From: Bacillus sp. NTK071
Lineage (GTDB): Bacteria; Bacillota; Bacilli; Bacillales; Guptibacillaceae
Reading direction: 5' to 3'
DNA length: 64,000 bases
Assembly (NCBI RefSeq): GCF_017303315.1
Contig: NZ_JAFKOI010000002.1
Span: forward strand, 279,396-343,395
The notes beneath the pieces are model-generated. The model made no database searches, was not told where the DNA came from, and saw only the letters and a program-made list of their open reading frames with translations. The translations under genes were made by a program, and so were the position numbers. Below are positions 18,788 through 26,903 of this stretch, in pieces (the stretch's first letter is position 1; each line of letters begins with the position of its first letter).

Positions 18788-19247
18788 GGTAAAAACGACC
18801 GGCGCCAACCTGGACAACAAGCTTATACTCCTCCTCTTCAGTTTTAATAAAAAGAGTTCCTGCTTTTTGAACATTACCATTTGCACCAAATACAATTTGA
18901 TACCCAAGGGTACCCTTTTCAATTGTAATTTGTTTCGGAATATCACGTGTTTTAATAACGTTTGAAGCGGTACTTTGGATACTATACGAATGGGTATCAG
19001 GTGAGATGGAAAATCGGTGCGATTTTCCATCTGCATAAGAAAGTTCCTGAGTAAGGCGAAGATCTGCTTGCATTTCTTCGATAAAATGACGAGTTGAAGA
19101 GGCCGTTTGAGTTGGTGAAATTTGAAGAAAGACAAGTGAAAGGAGAATAGAGAATGCGGAGAGAACGATGAGCATTTCAATAAGCGTGTAACCTTTTGAA
19201 GTGAGATCATTAAGATGTCGGTTTAGCACCAGCAGCCACTTTTCCAT
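18774..19247 (-). CDS. comGD: Competence pseudopilin ComGD
   Basis: A protein of up to 157 residues with prepilin site SKG|YTLIEMLIVLSAFSILLSLVF near residues 18-38 and a GspH-like C-terminal domain. The start is uncertain: the ATG at 19247 is given, but a GTG at 19229 would leave an 11-residue leader, closer to the usual length; neither has a clear ribosome binding site, and both lie inside comGC. It overlaps comGC by up to 38 bp. ComGD is a minor component of the pseudopilus needed for DNA binding in transformation. Confidence 0.88.
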   Translation of the reverse strand: MEKWLLVLNRHLNDLTSKGYTLIEMLIVLSAFSILLSLVFLQISPTQTASSTRHFIEEMQADLRLTQELSYADGKSHRFSISPDTHSYSIQSTASNVIKTRDIPKQITIEKGTLGYQIVFGANGNVQKAGTLFIKTEEEEYKLVVQVGAGRFYLEKL

Positions 19248-19551
19248 TGGTTATTGTTAATGGTTGTCCACCAGGGCATGTCGCTTCTTCCATATCTAGA
19301 TACTTTTCGCTAACTAAATCGTCGATTGAAGCAGGAAATGCCTTCTTATCAGCTTTATATGCAGCCACCTGTGTTTGAGCTACTTTAACAGTGGCTTCAC
19401 AACTTTTACCTTCAACCACCTCATTGTTTTTGGTTAAACTTGGTACCGCAATGAGCAATAAAACAGAAATGATCATAATAACTATCATCATTTCAATTAA
19501 CGTAAATCCCTTTTCCTGGTTCACTAAATGAATTAATTTTCTCACGTTCAT
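19210..19551 (-). CDS. comGC: Major competence pseudopilin ComGC
   Basis: A 113-residue main subunit of the competence pseudopilus. The prepilin motif EKG|FTLIEMMIVIMIISVLLLIAVP is at residues 13-34, so ComC would remove about 14 residues. Two cysteines, in KSCEATV and ATCPGG, fit the disulfide known for this subunit in B. subtilis. GGGAGG lies only three bases before the ATG; a GTG two codons later would have better spacing, so the true start may be either. It lies eight bases after comGB. Confidence 0.95.
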   Translation of the reverse strand: MNVRKLIHLVNQEKGFTLIEMMIVIMIISVLLLIAVPSLTKNNEVVEGKSCEATVKVAQTQVAAYKADKKAFPASIDDLVSEKYLDMEEATCPGGQPLTITNGKVAAGAKPTS

Positions 19552-19559
19552 TTTCCTCC

Positions 19560-20588
19560 CTAAATGGATTGTAAGTAATAAAACATAGGTAACAAAATAG
19601 ACATAAACATCAGCATGACAACGAGACCTACACCAACAAAGCTAACGGGTTGAAGAATGACAAATCCTTTCTTTACTAATTCTTGAAATCTTTCACCTAC
19701 CACCTCCCCATATAGAATTAATTCACTTCCGAGATTCCCACTTGCCTGGCCATGCATGAGAATCTCTTTAAACTCCGGAACATATAATCGAGTGTTTTCA
19801 AATAAGACTTCAAGCCGCTCCCCTCTCATTAACGACCTTGAGACGCGCTCAGCTTCCTCCTGAAAGAATATAAAATGAGATTGTTTCTTAAGTAAGACAT
19901 ACGCTTCAGAAATTGAGAGACCACTTTGAAGAAGAAGTCCAAGATGGAGAGATGTATGGTGTGTGAGATAAAGGGGAATGAAAAGATGGGCAAAAGGGAG
20001 TTTGCTATAGAAAAGCATTTTGTTAACAGCTGAAGTTCGCTTATTCTTCATCAATGATGATAGGTAATATGCGACACAAAGAAGAAAGATAACTCCTACA
20101 ATCGCAGGCATAAAGTGAACAAGCTTCATGAAAATTCTTGATACAAGCGGTAAAGGAACGTCGAGGGATTCATACAGTGTATTGAACTGAGGCAATAAGT
20201 ACTTTCCTACCACGAATAACATAATGGCAGTCATCCAGAAGAGAAAGATTGGGTAAGCTAGCGTGCTTCGAAGTCGCTTTTGCCATTCACTTCTCGTTTT
20301 CATTAATTGTCCTGAGGCTGATATTCCAGTAGCAAAGTCTCTTTGCTCGGACATATATAAGTAGGAAAGAATATCAGGTGGGAATTGGAAATCAGAAAGC
20401 ACATCGTGAAATGAATCTCCTTCTTTCAGCCTGTTCATGATTTTTTCTACGTTGGAACGAGTTTGATCATTTTGATATAACGCATATACTTCAAGTGCCT
20501 TCGAAAGAGGATATCCCTCTTCCAGCATTTTTCCTATGCGTGAGAGAAAATCCGCTTTTCGATTAAGCTTCCAATTGTATCGTTTCAC
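19560..20588 (-). CDS. comGB: Competence type IV pseudopilus assembly membrane protein ComGB
   Basis: A 342-residue GspF/PilC-type platform protein. Two T2SF domains are visible with hydrophobic segments near LRSTLAYPIFLFWMTAIMLF, MPAIVGVIFLLCVAYYL and the C-terminal FVGVGLVVMLMFMSILLPMF, and the conserved GxSISEA motif. It connects the ATPase ComGA to pilin assembly in the membrane. The GTG at 20588 gives MKRYNWKLNRKADFL; the open frame runs 19 codons further up within comGA. The overlap with comGA is 26 bp, so translation is likely coupled. Confidence 0.92.
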   Translation of the reverse strand: MKRYNWKLNRKADFLSRIGKMLEEGYPLSKALEVYALYQNDQTRSNVEKIMNRLKEGDSFHDVLSDFQFPPDILSYLYMSEQRDFATGISASGQLMKTRSEWQKRLRSTLAYPIFLFWMTAIMLFVVGKYLLPQFNTLYESLDVPLPLVSRIFMKLVHFMPAIVGVIFLLCVAYYLSSLMKNKRTSAVNKMLFYSKLPFAHLFIPLYLTHHTSLHLGLLLQSGLSISEAYVLLKKQSHFIFFQEEAERVSRSLMRGERLEVLFENTRLYVPEFKEILMHGQASGNLGSELILYGEVVGERFQELVKKGFVILQPVSFVGVGLVVMLMFMSILLPMFYYLQSI

Positions 20589-21645
20589 GGTTCCATAACC
20601 CCAGTTCTTTTTCAACCGTTTCTTTTTGAATATAACCAAGTGCATAGGCTCGAAGAATTAAATCTTTAATTGTAGATTGACCTGGTATGGATAAGGTCTC
20701 AGGCTCATTAAGGGCTTTTTGTAGGTGCAAACCTGCAAGAATTTCAACGACAGCAAGCTTTCTTCGACTGCGTCGCTTTAAACATTCTAAAGAACAAACC
20801 TTACAATAAGGGCATTTTAGAGGCACAAGTCTTTGGGTAGCAACACCCTTTAAGGTTTGGGCGATGTAATGGAGAGGAATTCCAAATTCAAGAAGTCTCG
20901 GAATACATTCAAGCGTGCTACCTGTATGGAGGGTGGAAACGACTAAATGCCCGGTCATACTCGCTCTTATGGCGAGTTGCGCTGTTTGCTCATCTCGTAT
21001 TTCACCGACTACTAATATATCCGGATCGTGCCGAAGACCTGCTTTAAAGCCTTCGTAATAGGAAAGACCAGCTTTCTCGTTTACTTCCATTTGAATAAAA
21101 TCAGGATTTCTTTTCTCAATGGGATCTTCGATTGTGAGGACGCGTCTATGGCGCTTAATACTTAACGTTTGCAGAAGTGAATACATAGTGGTGGTTTTAC
21201 CTGATCCAGTTGGACCAGTAATCATGAATAGGCCACTGTTGCAACTAACAATTTGGAGGAGTCGATTAGCTGTTGAGGGGTAAAGAAATAGCTCTTTAAA
21301 GGTATGGGTTTCATCCTGTGGAAGAATTCGAACAACGAGACTTTCATGATACGGAGTGGGGATGGTAGATAGACGAAGATGAAGCTTTCGAGGATAAAGA
21401 ATCATGTCCATTGCCCCATTCTGAGGGCGACGCTTTTCACCAATGTCCATTCCACTTAAGAATTTAAAATGGGACAATAGCTTTTCACATACTGTTAGTG
21501 GAAGCCACATTGCATCATAAAGACGATGATCGACGCGAAACTGAATGAGCGCTCCCTTTTCTTTCGGATGGAAATGAACATCTGACGCTCCAACCTCCAT
21601 CGCTTGTTTAATGATCTCCTGACCTTTTTCTTCAATGTTCAGCAA
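20563..21645 (-). CDS. comGA: Competence pseudopilus assembly ATPase ComGA
   Basis: A 360-residue GspE/PilB-type secretion ATPase, the first gene of the comG operon. Walker A GPTGSGKT is at 144-151, the Asp box is in LTIEDPIE, the His box in MTGHLVVSTLHTGS, and a CPYCxxC-type metal motif near 272-282 fits the family. It powers pseudopilus assembly and DNA uptake at the cell pole. The start is TTG with AAGGAAGGTG five bases upstream. Expression in Bacillus depends on ComK; I could not find a convincing ComK box in the 120 bp upstream. Confidence 0.94.
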   Translation of the reverse strand: MLNIEEKGQEIIKQAMEVGASDVHFHPKEKGALIQFRVDHRLYDAMWLPLTVCEKLLSHFKFLSGMDIGEKRRPQNGAMDMILYPRKLHLRLSTIPTPYHESLVVRILPQDETHTFKELFLYPSTANRLLQIVSCNSGLFMITGPTGSGKTTTMYSLLQTLSIKRHRRVLTIEDPIEKRNPDFIQMEVNEKAGLSYYEGFKAGLRHDPDILVVGEIRDEQTAQLAIRASMTGHLVVSTLHTGSTLECIPRLLEFGIPLHYIAQTLKGVATQRLVPLKCPYCKVCSLECLKRRSRRKLAVVEILAGLHLQKALNEPETLSIPGQSTIKDLILRAYALGYIQKETVEKELGLWNRETIQLEA

Positions 21646-21765
21646 TTACACACCTTCCTTCCAGTTCGATTGACGGCAAAATCAGTCAAGATTTTTAAAA
21701 CCGTAAGAAGAAGGATTCGCCACCTATTTGACAATTCCTTCTCATCCGAAAAAAATTATAATTTG

Positions 21766-22623
21766 TTAGGAAGAGACCTCATTAACTTCTTCAATAAACT
21801 GATGGACCACTTTCTTAAATGCCTGTTCTTCTTCAAGAAATGGATAGTGATTGCTATGTTTGAAAACAGCCAGTTGTGCTCCAGGTACTTCTGCTGCCAT
21901 TTCTTCTGAGAATTCAAGAGGACACTGGACATCATACTCACCACAGATCACTAAGGTTGGTGTATTCACATTGTGAAGTTGTTTGGTTAAATCAAATTGA
22001 AGAATTTCTCTAGCAAAAAAGTTCATTCGGGCTGTTGCCATCTTCTTTTGTATAGCTTTAGTGAAATAGTTCTCATATTGTTCAGGTTTATACAGGGAGA
22101 GTTTAGTTCGCTCTCTTGAGATGAACTGCCGTTTTCCCTCATCAAGATTTGGATCTTTCAATTCTTCAATGTAATGCTGCATTAAATGATAGTCAGGGTG
22201 TTTCTGGTGATATATGCAAGCCGAAGAAGATGATCCATATTCTCTTGCAGCCGATCCGACTGCAATCATTGCTCTAAGCGACGAGGAAGCATGGATACCA
22301 TATATGCAAGCAAGCATTCCCCCTGTAGAATGACCTGCAAATACCCATTGAGTTATTCGCAGTGCTCTTCGAATACTTTCTAGATCAAAGATCGATTCAA
22401 TCATAAATAATTCGTGTGGCGCCCTTGCACCATCTGACCCTCCAGCTTCTCTTAAATTAACTAAATACACTGTATGGTTCTCGGTGAAAGCATCTGCAAA
22501 GTAATCACCGCTCTCGTTAAACTCTGAATATAAATGCGTCACACAAAGAGGTGGTCCATCCCCTTTTGAGAAGACTTCAAAAGTACCTCGATCTGTTTCG
22601 ATGAAGTTCTGATCCCATGTCAT
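21766..22623 (-). CDS. Alpha/beta-fold hydrolase
   Basis: A 285-residue hydrolase with the nucleophile elbow GHSTGG (Ser99), Asp in CGEYDVQCP and His in HSNHYPF, giving a complete Ser-Asp-His triad. The region LREAGGSDGARAPHELFMIES resembles the oxyanion and cap entry of proline iminopeptidase and bromoperoxidase-like enzymes. No signal peptide is seen, so it is probably cytoplasmic. The ATG follows GGAGAG. It stands alone between comGA and tRNA-Gln. The substrate cannot be told from sequence. Confidence 0.8.
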   Translation of the reverse strand: MTWDQNFIETDRGTFEVFSKGDGPPLCVTHLYSEFNESGDYFADAFTENHTVYLVNLREAGGSDGARAPHELFMIESIFDLESIRRALRITQWVFAGHSTGGMLACIYGIHASSSLRAMIAVGSAAREYGSSSSACIYHQKHPDYHLMQHYIEELKDPNLDEGKRQFISRERTKLSLYKPEQYENYFTKAIQKKMATARMNFFAREILQFDLTKQLHNVNTPTLVICGEYDVQCPLEFSEEMAAEVPGAQLAVFKHSNHYPFLEEEQAFKKVVHQFIEEVNEVSS

Positions 22624-22961
22624 TTGCTCATCTCTCCATTTCTTACAGCTAATACTTCTAGAATAACTTATTTCAGATTGATACTCTCGAACTTTTTATG
22701 ATTTATTTTTCATTGCACACAAAAAAGCGACACGCGGAATATTTTCCACATATCGCTGTGACATGGATTATGTTTTTATCTTATTCACTAACTCTATAGG
22801 ACATTCCTTTAAACCACTATATTTGGTAATTGAATTTGCTAGTCAAATAAACATCCCACTTCTGTATGCTGAAACAGTCTAGAATAAACTGATTTCAAAA
22901 AGATTCCACCTTTTGTATAAGATCTTTTTTCAAAGTTCATACTAACAGGGAAGTTAACTCT
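22624..22961. other. Intergenic stretch with an orphan terminator and traces of a small broken ORF
   Basis: Between the hydrolase and tRNA-Gln. On the minus strand, a short frame starts at a TTG preceded by GGTGGA and reads MKSVYSRLFQHTEVGCLFD before a stop; the next frame continues LANSITKYSGLKECPIELV and ends at TAA just before a strong terminator (22721-22757). This could be a frameshifted small gene, or an untranslated RNA. No other gene was seen. Confidence 0.35.
22721..22757 (-). terminator. Orphan rho-independent terminator on the minus strand
   Basis: Minus-strand AGCGATATGTGGAA pairs with TTCCGCGTGTCGCT over 14 positions, allowing G-U pairs, and TTTTTTGTG follows. The G-U pattern shows the minus strand is the transcribed one. 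No intact gene lies upstream of it on that strand. Confidence 0.8.
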
Positions 22962-23036
22962 TGGGCTATGGCCAAGCGGTAAGGCAACGGATTTTGATTC
23001 CGTCATGCGCTGGTTCGAATCCAGCTAGCCCAGCCA
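22962..23036 (+). tRNA. tRNA-Gln (anticodon TTG)
   Basis: 75 nt with acceptor arms TGGGCTA / TAGCCCA, D-loop AGCGGTAAGGC, anticodon stem-loop ACGGA-TTTTGAT-TCCGT giving anticodon TTG, T-arm GGTTCGAATCC and encoded CCA. It is a single tRNA gene outside the main cluster. Confidence 0.97.
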
Positions 23037-23042
23037 TTTCAT

Positions 23043-23426
23043 TTACGAAACAACTGCAAGTTTCTTTTTGCGTTGCTTCAAGTTCTGTAAACCTGATTTA
23101 TTGTATCCAACGATTAGCTTTTTACCATTTGTTACAATAGGTCTTCTAAGTAATTTCGGTTCATTGTGCATTAGTTCTAACATTTCAGATAAAGTTAGAT
23201 CTTCAATTTCAATATCAAGCCCTTTAAACGAACTGCTTCTTCTGGCAAGGATTTCTTCAATTCCTTCAGTAGACAAAGTAATAATTTCTTTCAATTCTTC
23301 GATTGTTGGAGTGTCTTTAAATAAATGACGTTCTTCAAAATCTACACCATTTTCTTTCAACCACGCTTTTGTCTTACGACATGATGTGCAACTTGGGTAC
23401 GTATAAAACAATAATTTATCTTCCAT
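23043..23426 (-). CDS. mgsR: Spx/MgsR-family transcriptional regulator (ArsC-like fold)
   Basis: A 127-residue Spx-like regulator that would bind RNA polymerase alpha CTD. The redox switch CTSC (Cys13, Cys16) is intact and followed by RKTKAWL; RRPIVTNGKKLIVGYN near the C-terminus is typical of the family. MgsR (YqgZ) in B. subtilis controls part of the general stress response; the gene position beside yqgY supports this paralogue over Spx. The ATG at 23426 has GGGAGG eight bases upstream. The gene is convergent with tRNA-Gln, only six bases away. Confidence 0.85.
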   Translation of the reverse strand: MEDKLLFYTYPSCTSCRKTKAWLKENGVDFEERHLFKDTPTIEELKEIITLSTEGIEEILARRSSSFKGLDIEIEDLTLSEMLELMHNEPKLLRRPIVTNGKKLIVGYNKSGLQNLKQRKKKLAVVS

Positions 23427-23675
23427 TTTAATTCCTCCCGGTTTCGTTTTCCGTTGATGCTTATCTTTACCCACATTATACAATAGTTAAACAAATATTG
23501 TACAAGAAAAAAGTTTGTATTTTTGTGAACGATTTGGGATAATAAATTGGAACCCTTTTCAAGGTTACTTAACGAAAGACACGATTTTGCCATAAGACTA
23601 GCATTTACTTTTTGACAAGAACTCATATATAATACGATATGTATGGGGAATGAACGAGCAAGGGAGGAACTTTTT

Positions 23676-23921
23676 ATGCCTAGAATGTACCGAGTTTTAG
23701 CTTTCTGGACCGGCATTTTCTCACTAATGGGCTTTGTCGGTGAGATGCCAGTATTAGGATTGCTGTTCCTTGGCCAGGCCGGCATGTTTTTAGCGTTAAG
23801 TTATTTAAACTTAACAGAACGTACTTATTTGTATATTTTTGGTGTATACTTAACATTATTTATGGTCGGTTTTTCATACTGGTCTGTGTTCATGATGACA
23901 CCTGGCTCAGGTGGACATTAA
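23676..23921 (+). CDS. yqgY: YqgY-like DUF2626 membrane protein
   Basis: An 81-residue hydrophobic protein with two or three membrane segments (VLAFWTGIFSLMGFVG, VLGLLFLGQAGMFLALSYL, LYIFGVYLTLFMVGFSYW) ending in MMTPGSGGH. GGGAGG lies eight bases before the ATG at 23676. The function is unknown; the name rests on family pattern and the mgsR-yqgY-yqgX order. The Gly-rich C-terminus ending in His is curiously shared with YqgW at 26387. Confidence 0.85.
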   Translation: MPRMYRVLAFWTGIFSLMGFVGEMPVLGLLFLGQAGMFLALSYLNLTERTYLYIFGVYLTLFMVGFSYWSVFMMTPGSGGH

Positions 23922-23933
23922 TTAGAACATTAG

Positions 23934-23963
23934 AAAGACGATGCTTAGCGGCATCGTCTTTTT
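23934..23963. terminator. Terminator between yqgY and the convergent methyltransferase gene
   Basis: Stem AAGACGATGC / GCATCGTCTT with a six-base loop and TTT after it. Its end touches the 3' end of the methyltransferase gene at 23962. Confidence 0.85.
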
Positions 23964-25041
23964 AATGTGTATTTTTCTCTTGCACCATAACATGAAATTG
24001 GTTGGATTCTGAAAGCCACCTTACAGCTCGATTCTGTTTCTGTTCAAGTGAAAATGGGTCGTCAGGGTTGGACTTCTTAAGATAATTCCAAAGACCATGT
24101 TTTAAAAGAAATGTTCCCTGTGGTTCACAGGAAAGCCAGTTGATCCCATATTGTTCTCCAACTTTTCGAACTGTGTCGATAGGAATGTGCGTTGTTAAGT
24201 CCATTTGACCAGGGTTCAGAAGTGAATCGGTGATAAGCTGATGATTGTGATAGCCTCGCAAACTCCCTCTTCTTCTTGCAGGTTCTTTCCATTCTTCATC
24301 TGTGTAGCCGTAATCAATGGTATAAATTTTTCCGCTCGATAACCACTCACAAGTACGATGCAACCATTCCGTCATTTTTAAAGGTACTTCAAAACGTTGA
24401 TTATGAGAGATTGGATATCCATACTGCTTCATCCATGTTCCTATCCCTAAGTCTGTACATGGTTTGTACACCTCTATAAGCTTATCCTCATCATCAAGAC
24501 CGACGCATACTTCCAATAATTCGCCATCGTATTTCTCTAGAACTCGAACTGGAAAAGCATCTAACAATTCGTTTGAGAAAAGAAGACCGTTTAACCTGGG
24601 CATTTCCTCTTGAAGGATTGTAAGAGAAGAAAAAATTCGTATATTAGCTGAATTGACTCGTTCCCTAATTAATTTCTGATGGTATGGGCTTGATTCAATC
24701 ACGTAATAAGTGAGCTTATTGTATAACAGGGGATCAATATTTTTTACTTCTTTAAGAAAACTTTGTATAAATCTTCCGTCTCCTGATCCTACATCGACAA
24801 TAATGGGCTCCATTAGCATGTTTGAAAGATCCTTACTAATTACGTTTGCCATAACACGGGCAAATATGTCATGAACTGTTGTAGACGTGTAAAAGTCACC
24901 GTTTCGTCCTACCTTTTCTTTATCTAAACGATAGTACCCATATCGTTCGTGATATAAAGCTAATGACATGTATCTTTCGTAAGTAATTGCATTATCGTCG
25001 CTTTGCCTAATCTCGCTCATTATCATTTGTAGAAGGTCCAT
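23962..25041 (-). CDS. Class I SAM-dependent methyltransferase, MidA/NDUFAF7 family (COG1565)
   Basis: A 359-residue methyltransferase. The SAM site is seen as VDVGSGDGRFIQSF, and the N-terminal ITYERYMSLALYHERYGYY and later YTIDYGYTDEEWKEPARRRGSLRGYHNH are hallmarks of the COG1565 family. In mitochondria the relative NDUFAF7 methylates an arginine of complex I; the bacterial target is not known. The start follows the yqgX stop directly; ATG at 25041 is used, with a GTG one codon before it as an alternative. It is probably cotranscribed with yqgX. Confidence 0.82.
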   Translation of the reverse strand: MDLLQMIMSEIRQSDDNAITYERYMSLALYHERYGYYRLDKEKVGRNGDFYTSTTVHDIFARVMANVISKDLSNMLMEPIIVDVGSGDGRFIQSFLKEVKNIDPLLYNKLTYYVIESSPYHQKLIRERVNSANIRIFSSLTILQEEMPRLNGLLFSNELLDAFPVRVLEKYDGELLEVCVGLDDEDKLIEVYKPCTDLGIGTWMKQYGYPISHNQRFEVPLKMTEWLHRTCEWLSSGKIYTIDYGYTDEEWKEPARRRGSLRGYHNHQLITDSLLNPGQMDLTTHIPIDTVRKVGEQYGINWLSCEPQGTFLLKHGLWNYLKKSNPDDPFSLEQKQNRAVRWLSESNQFHVMVQEKNTH

Positions 25042-25044
25042 CAC

Positions 25045-25686
25045 TTATAAAGAGAAGCCATTTAGGAACGGGTTTCCCACCATTTCCTGTTCAATTGTAG
25101 TAACAGGTCCATGTCCAGAAGCGACAATCGTTTGCTCCGGTAGTTCAAGAAGCCGATTATGTATACTCTCTAGTAGCTGTTTTTGATTTCCACCTGGAAG
25201 ATCAGTTCGACCAATACTACCTGCAAATAACGCATCTCCTGAGAATACAATATTTGATTCTTTGAAATAGAATGACACACTACCAGGAGAATGGCCAGGG
25301 GTCTCTAGGACTTGAAACGTAAATGAACCGATAGTCATTTCGCCTTCACGATCAATTAGATGATCTGCGGGTTTACCTTCGATATCTTCAACAATAGGAA
25401 ATAGCTTTGAACCGTTTAACGATGCATTTGAGAGCCACTTCTCTTCATATTGGTGGACATAAACTGGAATTTCGTATGTCTCTCGCATTAAATCAACAGC
25501 GCCAATATGATCAAAATGAGCATGCGTTAAGAGAATAGCTATAGGTTTTAACTCTAACTTTTCGATTTTTCGTTTGATCCTCCCCCCTTCTGCACCAGGA
25601 TCAATTAGTAATGCTTCGTTCTTCTCATTCCACAGCAATCCTGCATTCGCTTGAACAGGACCGACAGGCATTTGCTTCCATTCCAT
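25045..25686 (-). CDS. yqgX: Metallo-beta-lactamase fold hydrolase (YqgX, glyoxalase II-like)
   Basis: A 213-residue MBL-fold enzyme with the dinuclear zinc motif THAHFDH at 54-60, followed by ETPGHSPGS, SGDALF and VASGHGP supplying the remaining ligands. This set matches glyoxalase II-like hydrolases of the YcbL/YqgX type, which may hydrolyse thioesters. The ATG at 25686 is eight bases after GGAGG; two upstream ATGs are too near it. It is followed immediately by the COG1565 methyltransferase. Confidence 0.87.
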   Translation of the reverse strand: MEWKQMPVGPVQANAGLLWNEKNEALLIDPGAEGGRIKRKIEKLELKPIAILLTHAHFDHIGAVDLMRETYEIPVYVHQYEEKWLSNASLNGSKLFPIVEDIEGKPADHLIDREGEMTIGSFTFQVLETPGHSPGSVSFYFKESNIVFSGDALFAGSIGRTDLPGGNQKQLLESIHNRLLELPEQTIVASGHGPVTTIEQEMVGNPFLNGFSL

Positions 25687-25762
25687 TAACATCGCCTCCA
25701 TTGAAAGATTATGCTTCTTATTCTACACTATACAAAAGGCTGTACAAAAGGAGATGTTCACA

Positions 25763-26239
25763 ATGAACACCGTTTACGGAGTTGAAATGAAACCACCTAA
25801 AGGGAAGTTACCTGGATTTACAGCTCAACTTGTTAAAAAAACAACTGAACTTGCAACAGTGATTGATCGCGATAAACAACTTGCTATTATATCTAATAAG
25901 CAAGAAGCACATGCTCTTAAAGATTACTATATCTCCAAAGACGTGTATGAAGATTTTTTTACACTTCTGCAACTTTCCAAAGTTGCAAAACCTACTGACA
26001 TTTTCACAGATTATGGTTTCGTATCTCAGAATAATCACTATTACCTCTACAATCATTTGATATCTGGTTTTATCATAAAGCACGGAGAAGAAGAGGAAAT
26101 AAAAATGGCTAAGCTTCAGTTTGAAGAACATTTAATCGCACAAGATCATGGAATTTTCTATATTGATCAAAGTTACATTGAATTAGTTGAGGGAATTGCG
26201 AGAGCATACGGACTTGAACTTACATTTGTGGTTGAATAA
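25763..26239 (+). CDS. Uncharacterised 158-residue protein
   Basis: Not recognised. The ATG follows AAGGAGATG by six bases, so the gene is very likely expressed. The sequence begins MNTVYGVEMKPPKGKLPGF and contains an aromatic, lysine-rich middle (KDYYISKDVYEDFFTLLQLSK) and a Tyr-rich stretch NNHYYLYNHLISGF. There is no signal peptide, membrane segment or obvious catalytic motif; a small soluble alpha/beta protein seems likely. It is divergent from yqgX and 147 bp before yqgW. It is a candidate lineage-specific gene. Confidence 0.7.
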   Translation: MNTVYGVEMKPPKGKLPGFTAQLVKKTTELATVIDRDKQLAIISNKQEAHALKDYYISKDVYEDFFTLLQLSKVAKPTDIFTDYGFVSQNNHYYLYNHLISGFIIKHGEEEEIKMAKLQFEEHLIAQDHGIFYIDQSYIELVEGIARAYGLELTFVVE

Positions 26240-26386
26240 CACCTCGACAAACGAAAAGAAAACGGTTAAAATAAGAAAGGACTTATAGTACATACCCTTC
26301 AAGTTAGAAAAATTTCAGATTTAACCATGCCATAGCATATTTCCGGGTATACTGATTAAGAGTGCATGGATAGGGAGGTATTCCGA

Positions 26387-26572
26387 ATGGGTTTAGCCAT
26401 TATTTTTGCAATCGTTACGATTTTTTGCGTGTGGGGCGTATTCCGCTCTTTCCGTGAAAAAAACTTTATGGGCCTTGCCTTTGCAGGACTAACGGTTCTA
26501 GTCTTTGGCGCTTTTACTGTTGCTACAATGATCGATATTCTTTTTGGATCTGGTGGCGGCGGAGGCCACTAA
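26387..26572 (+). CDS. yqgW: YqgW-like DUF2759 membrane protein
   Basis: A 61-residue protein with two membrane segments (LAIIFAIVTIFCVWGVF and GLAFAGLTVLVFGAFTVATMI) and a GSGGGGGH tail. GGGAGG lies eight bases before the ATG at 26387. Family and position match yqgW. Function unknown. Confidence 0.85.
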   Translation: MGLAIIFAIVTIFCVWGVFRSFREKNFMGLAFAGLTVLVFGAFTVATMIDILFGSGGGGGH

Positions 26573-26600
26573 AAAAACAGCCATTATGGCTGTTTTTTTA
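26571..26600. terminator. Bidirectional terminator between yqgW and yqgV
   Basis: Stem AACAGCCA / TGGCTGTT flanked by a run of A on one side and T on the other, so it can work on both strands. It separates convergent genes. Confidence 0.9.
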
Positions 26601-26903
26601 TGTTAAATGCTTTTTTACAGAATCAAGTTTATCATCCATCTTGACTTTCTTATCACGTCGATCGTCAATTCGGATGTTCGTTGCAACACGCTCAATTCCA
26701 GCTTGAAAAGGTGCTTCGTGGATAGCTTGTACTACCTCTAGAAGATCTTGTAAATCTCCTTCAATGAGAGTACTCATTGGTGTTAATCGATACGAAATTC
26801 GATCAGTGTAAGAATCAAGTATTTTCTGCACATCTGCTACATACTTACTAACACTCGGGCTTTCAGTGCCAATCGGAATTACTGTAACGTCTACAATAGC
26901 CAT
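26598..26903 (-). CDS. yqgV: MTH1187/YkoF-type thiamine-binding domain protein (YqgV, DUF77)
   Basis: A 101-residue DUF77 protein, MAIVDVTVIPIGTESPSVSKYV with the following YRLTPMSTLIEGDLQDLLEV typical of the family. Family members of this ferredoxin-like fold are known or suspected to bind thiamine or its pyrimidine part. The ATG overlaps the fetB stop by one base (TAATG), with GGAGG placed inside the end of fetB, so translation is coupled to the ABC transporter genes. The whole unit lies 260 bp downstream of the thiamine operon, on the same strand. Confidence 0.87.
   Translation of the reverse strand: MAIVDVTVIPIGTESPSVSKYVADVQKILDSYTDRISYRLTPMSTLIEGDLQDLLEVVQAIHEAPFQAGIERVATNIRIDDRRDKKVKMDDKLDSVKKHLT

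Noticed and set aside
18788-19210. Long upstream extension of the ComGE frame
   Set aside because: It overlaps comGD completely in another frame and has no pseudopilin feature before the KNSRGYTLL motif.
21646-21765. Possible ComK box upstream of comGA (A/T-rich runs near 21697 and 21748)
   Set aside because: The runs approach AAAA-N5-TTTT only with mismatches and the spacing between the two halves does not fit the known 8, 18 or 31 bp classes.
23590-23650. Sigma-A promoter for yqgY with TTGACA and TATAAT
   Set aside because: TTGACA and TATAAT are only 10 bp apart; other pairings are possible but ambiguous, so no promoter was listed.
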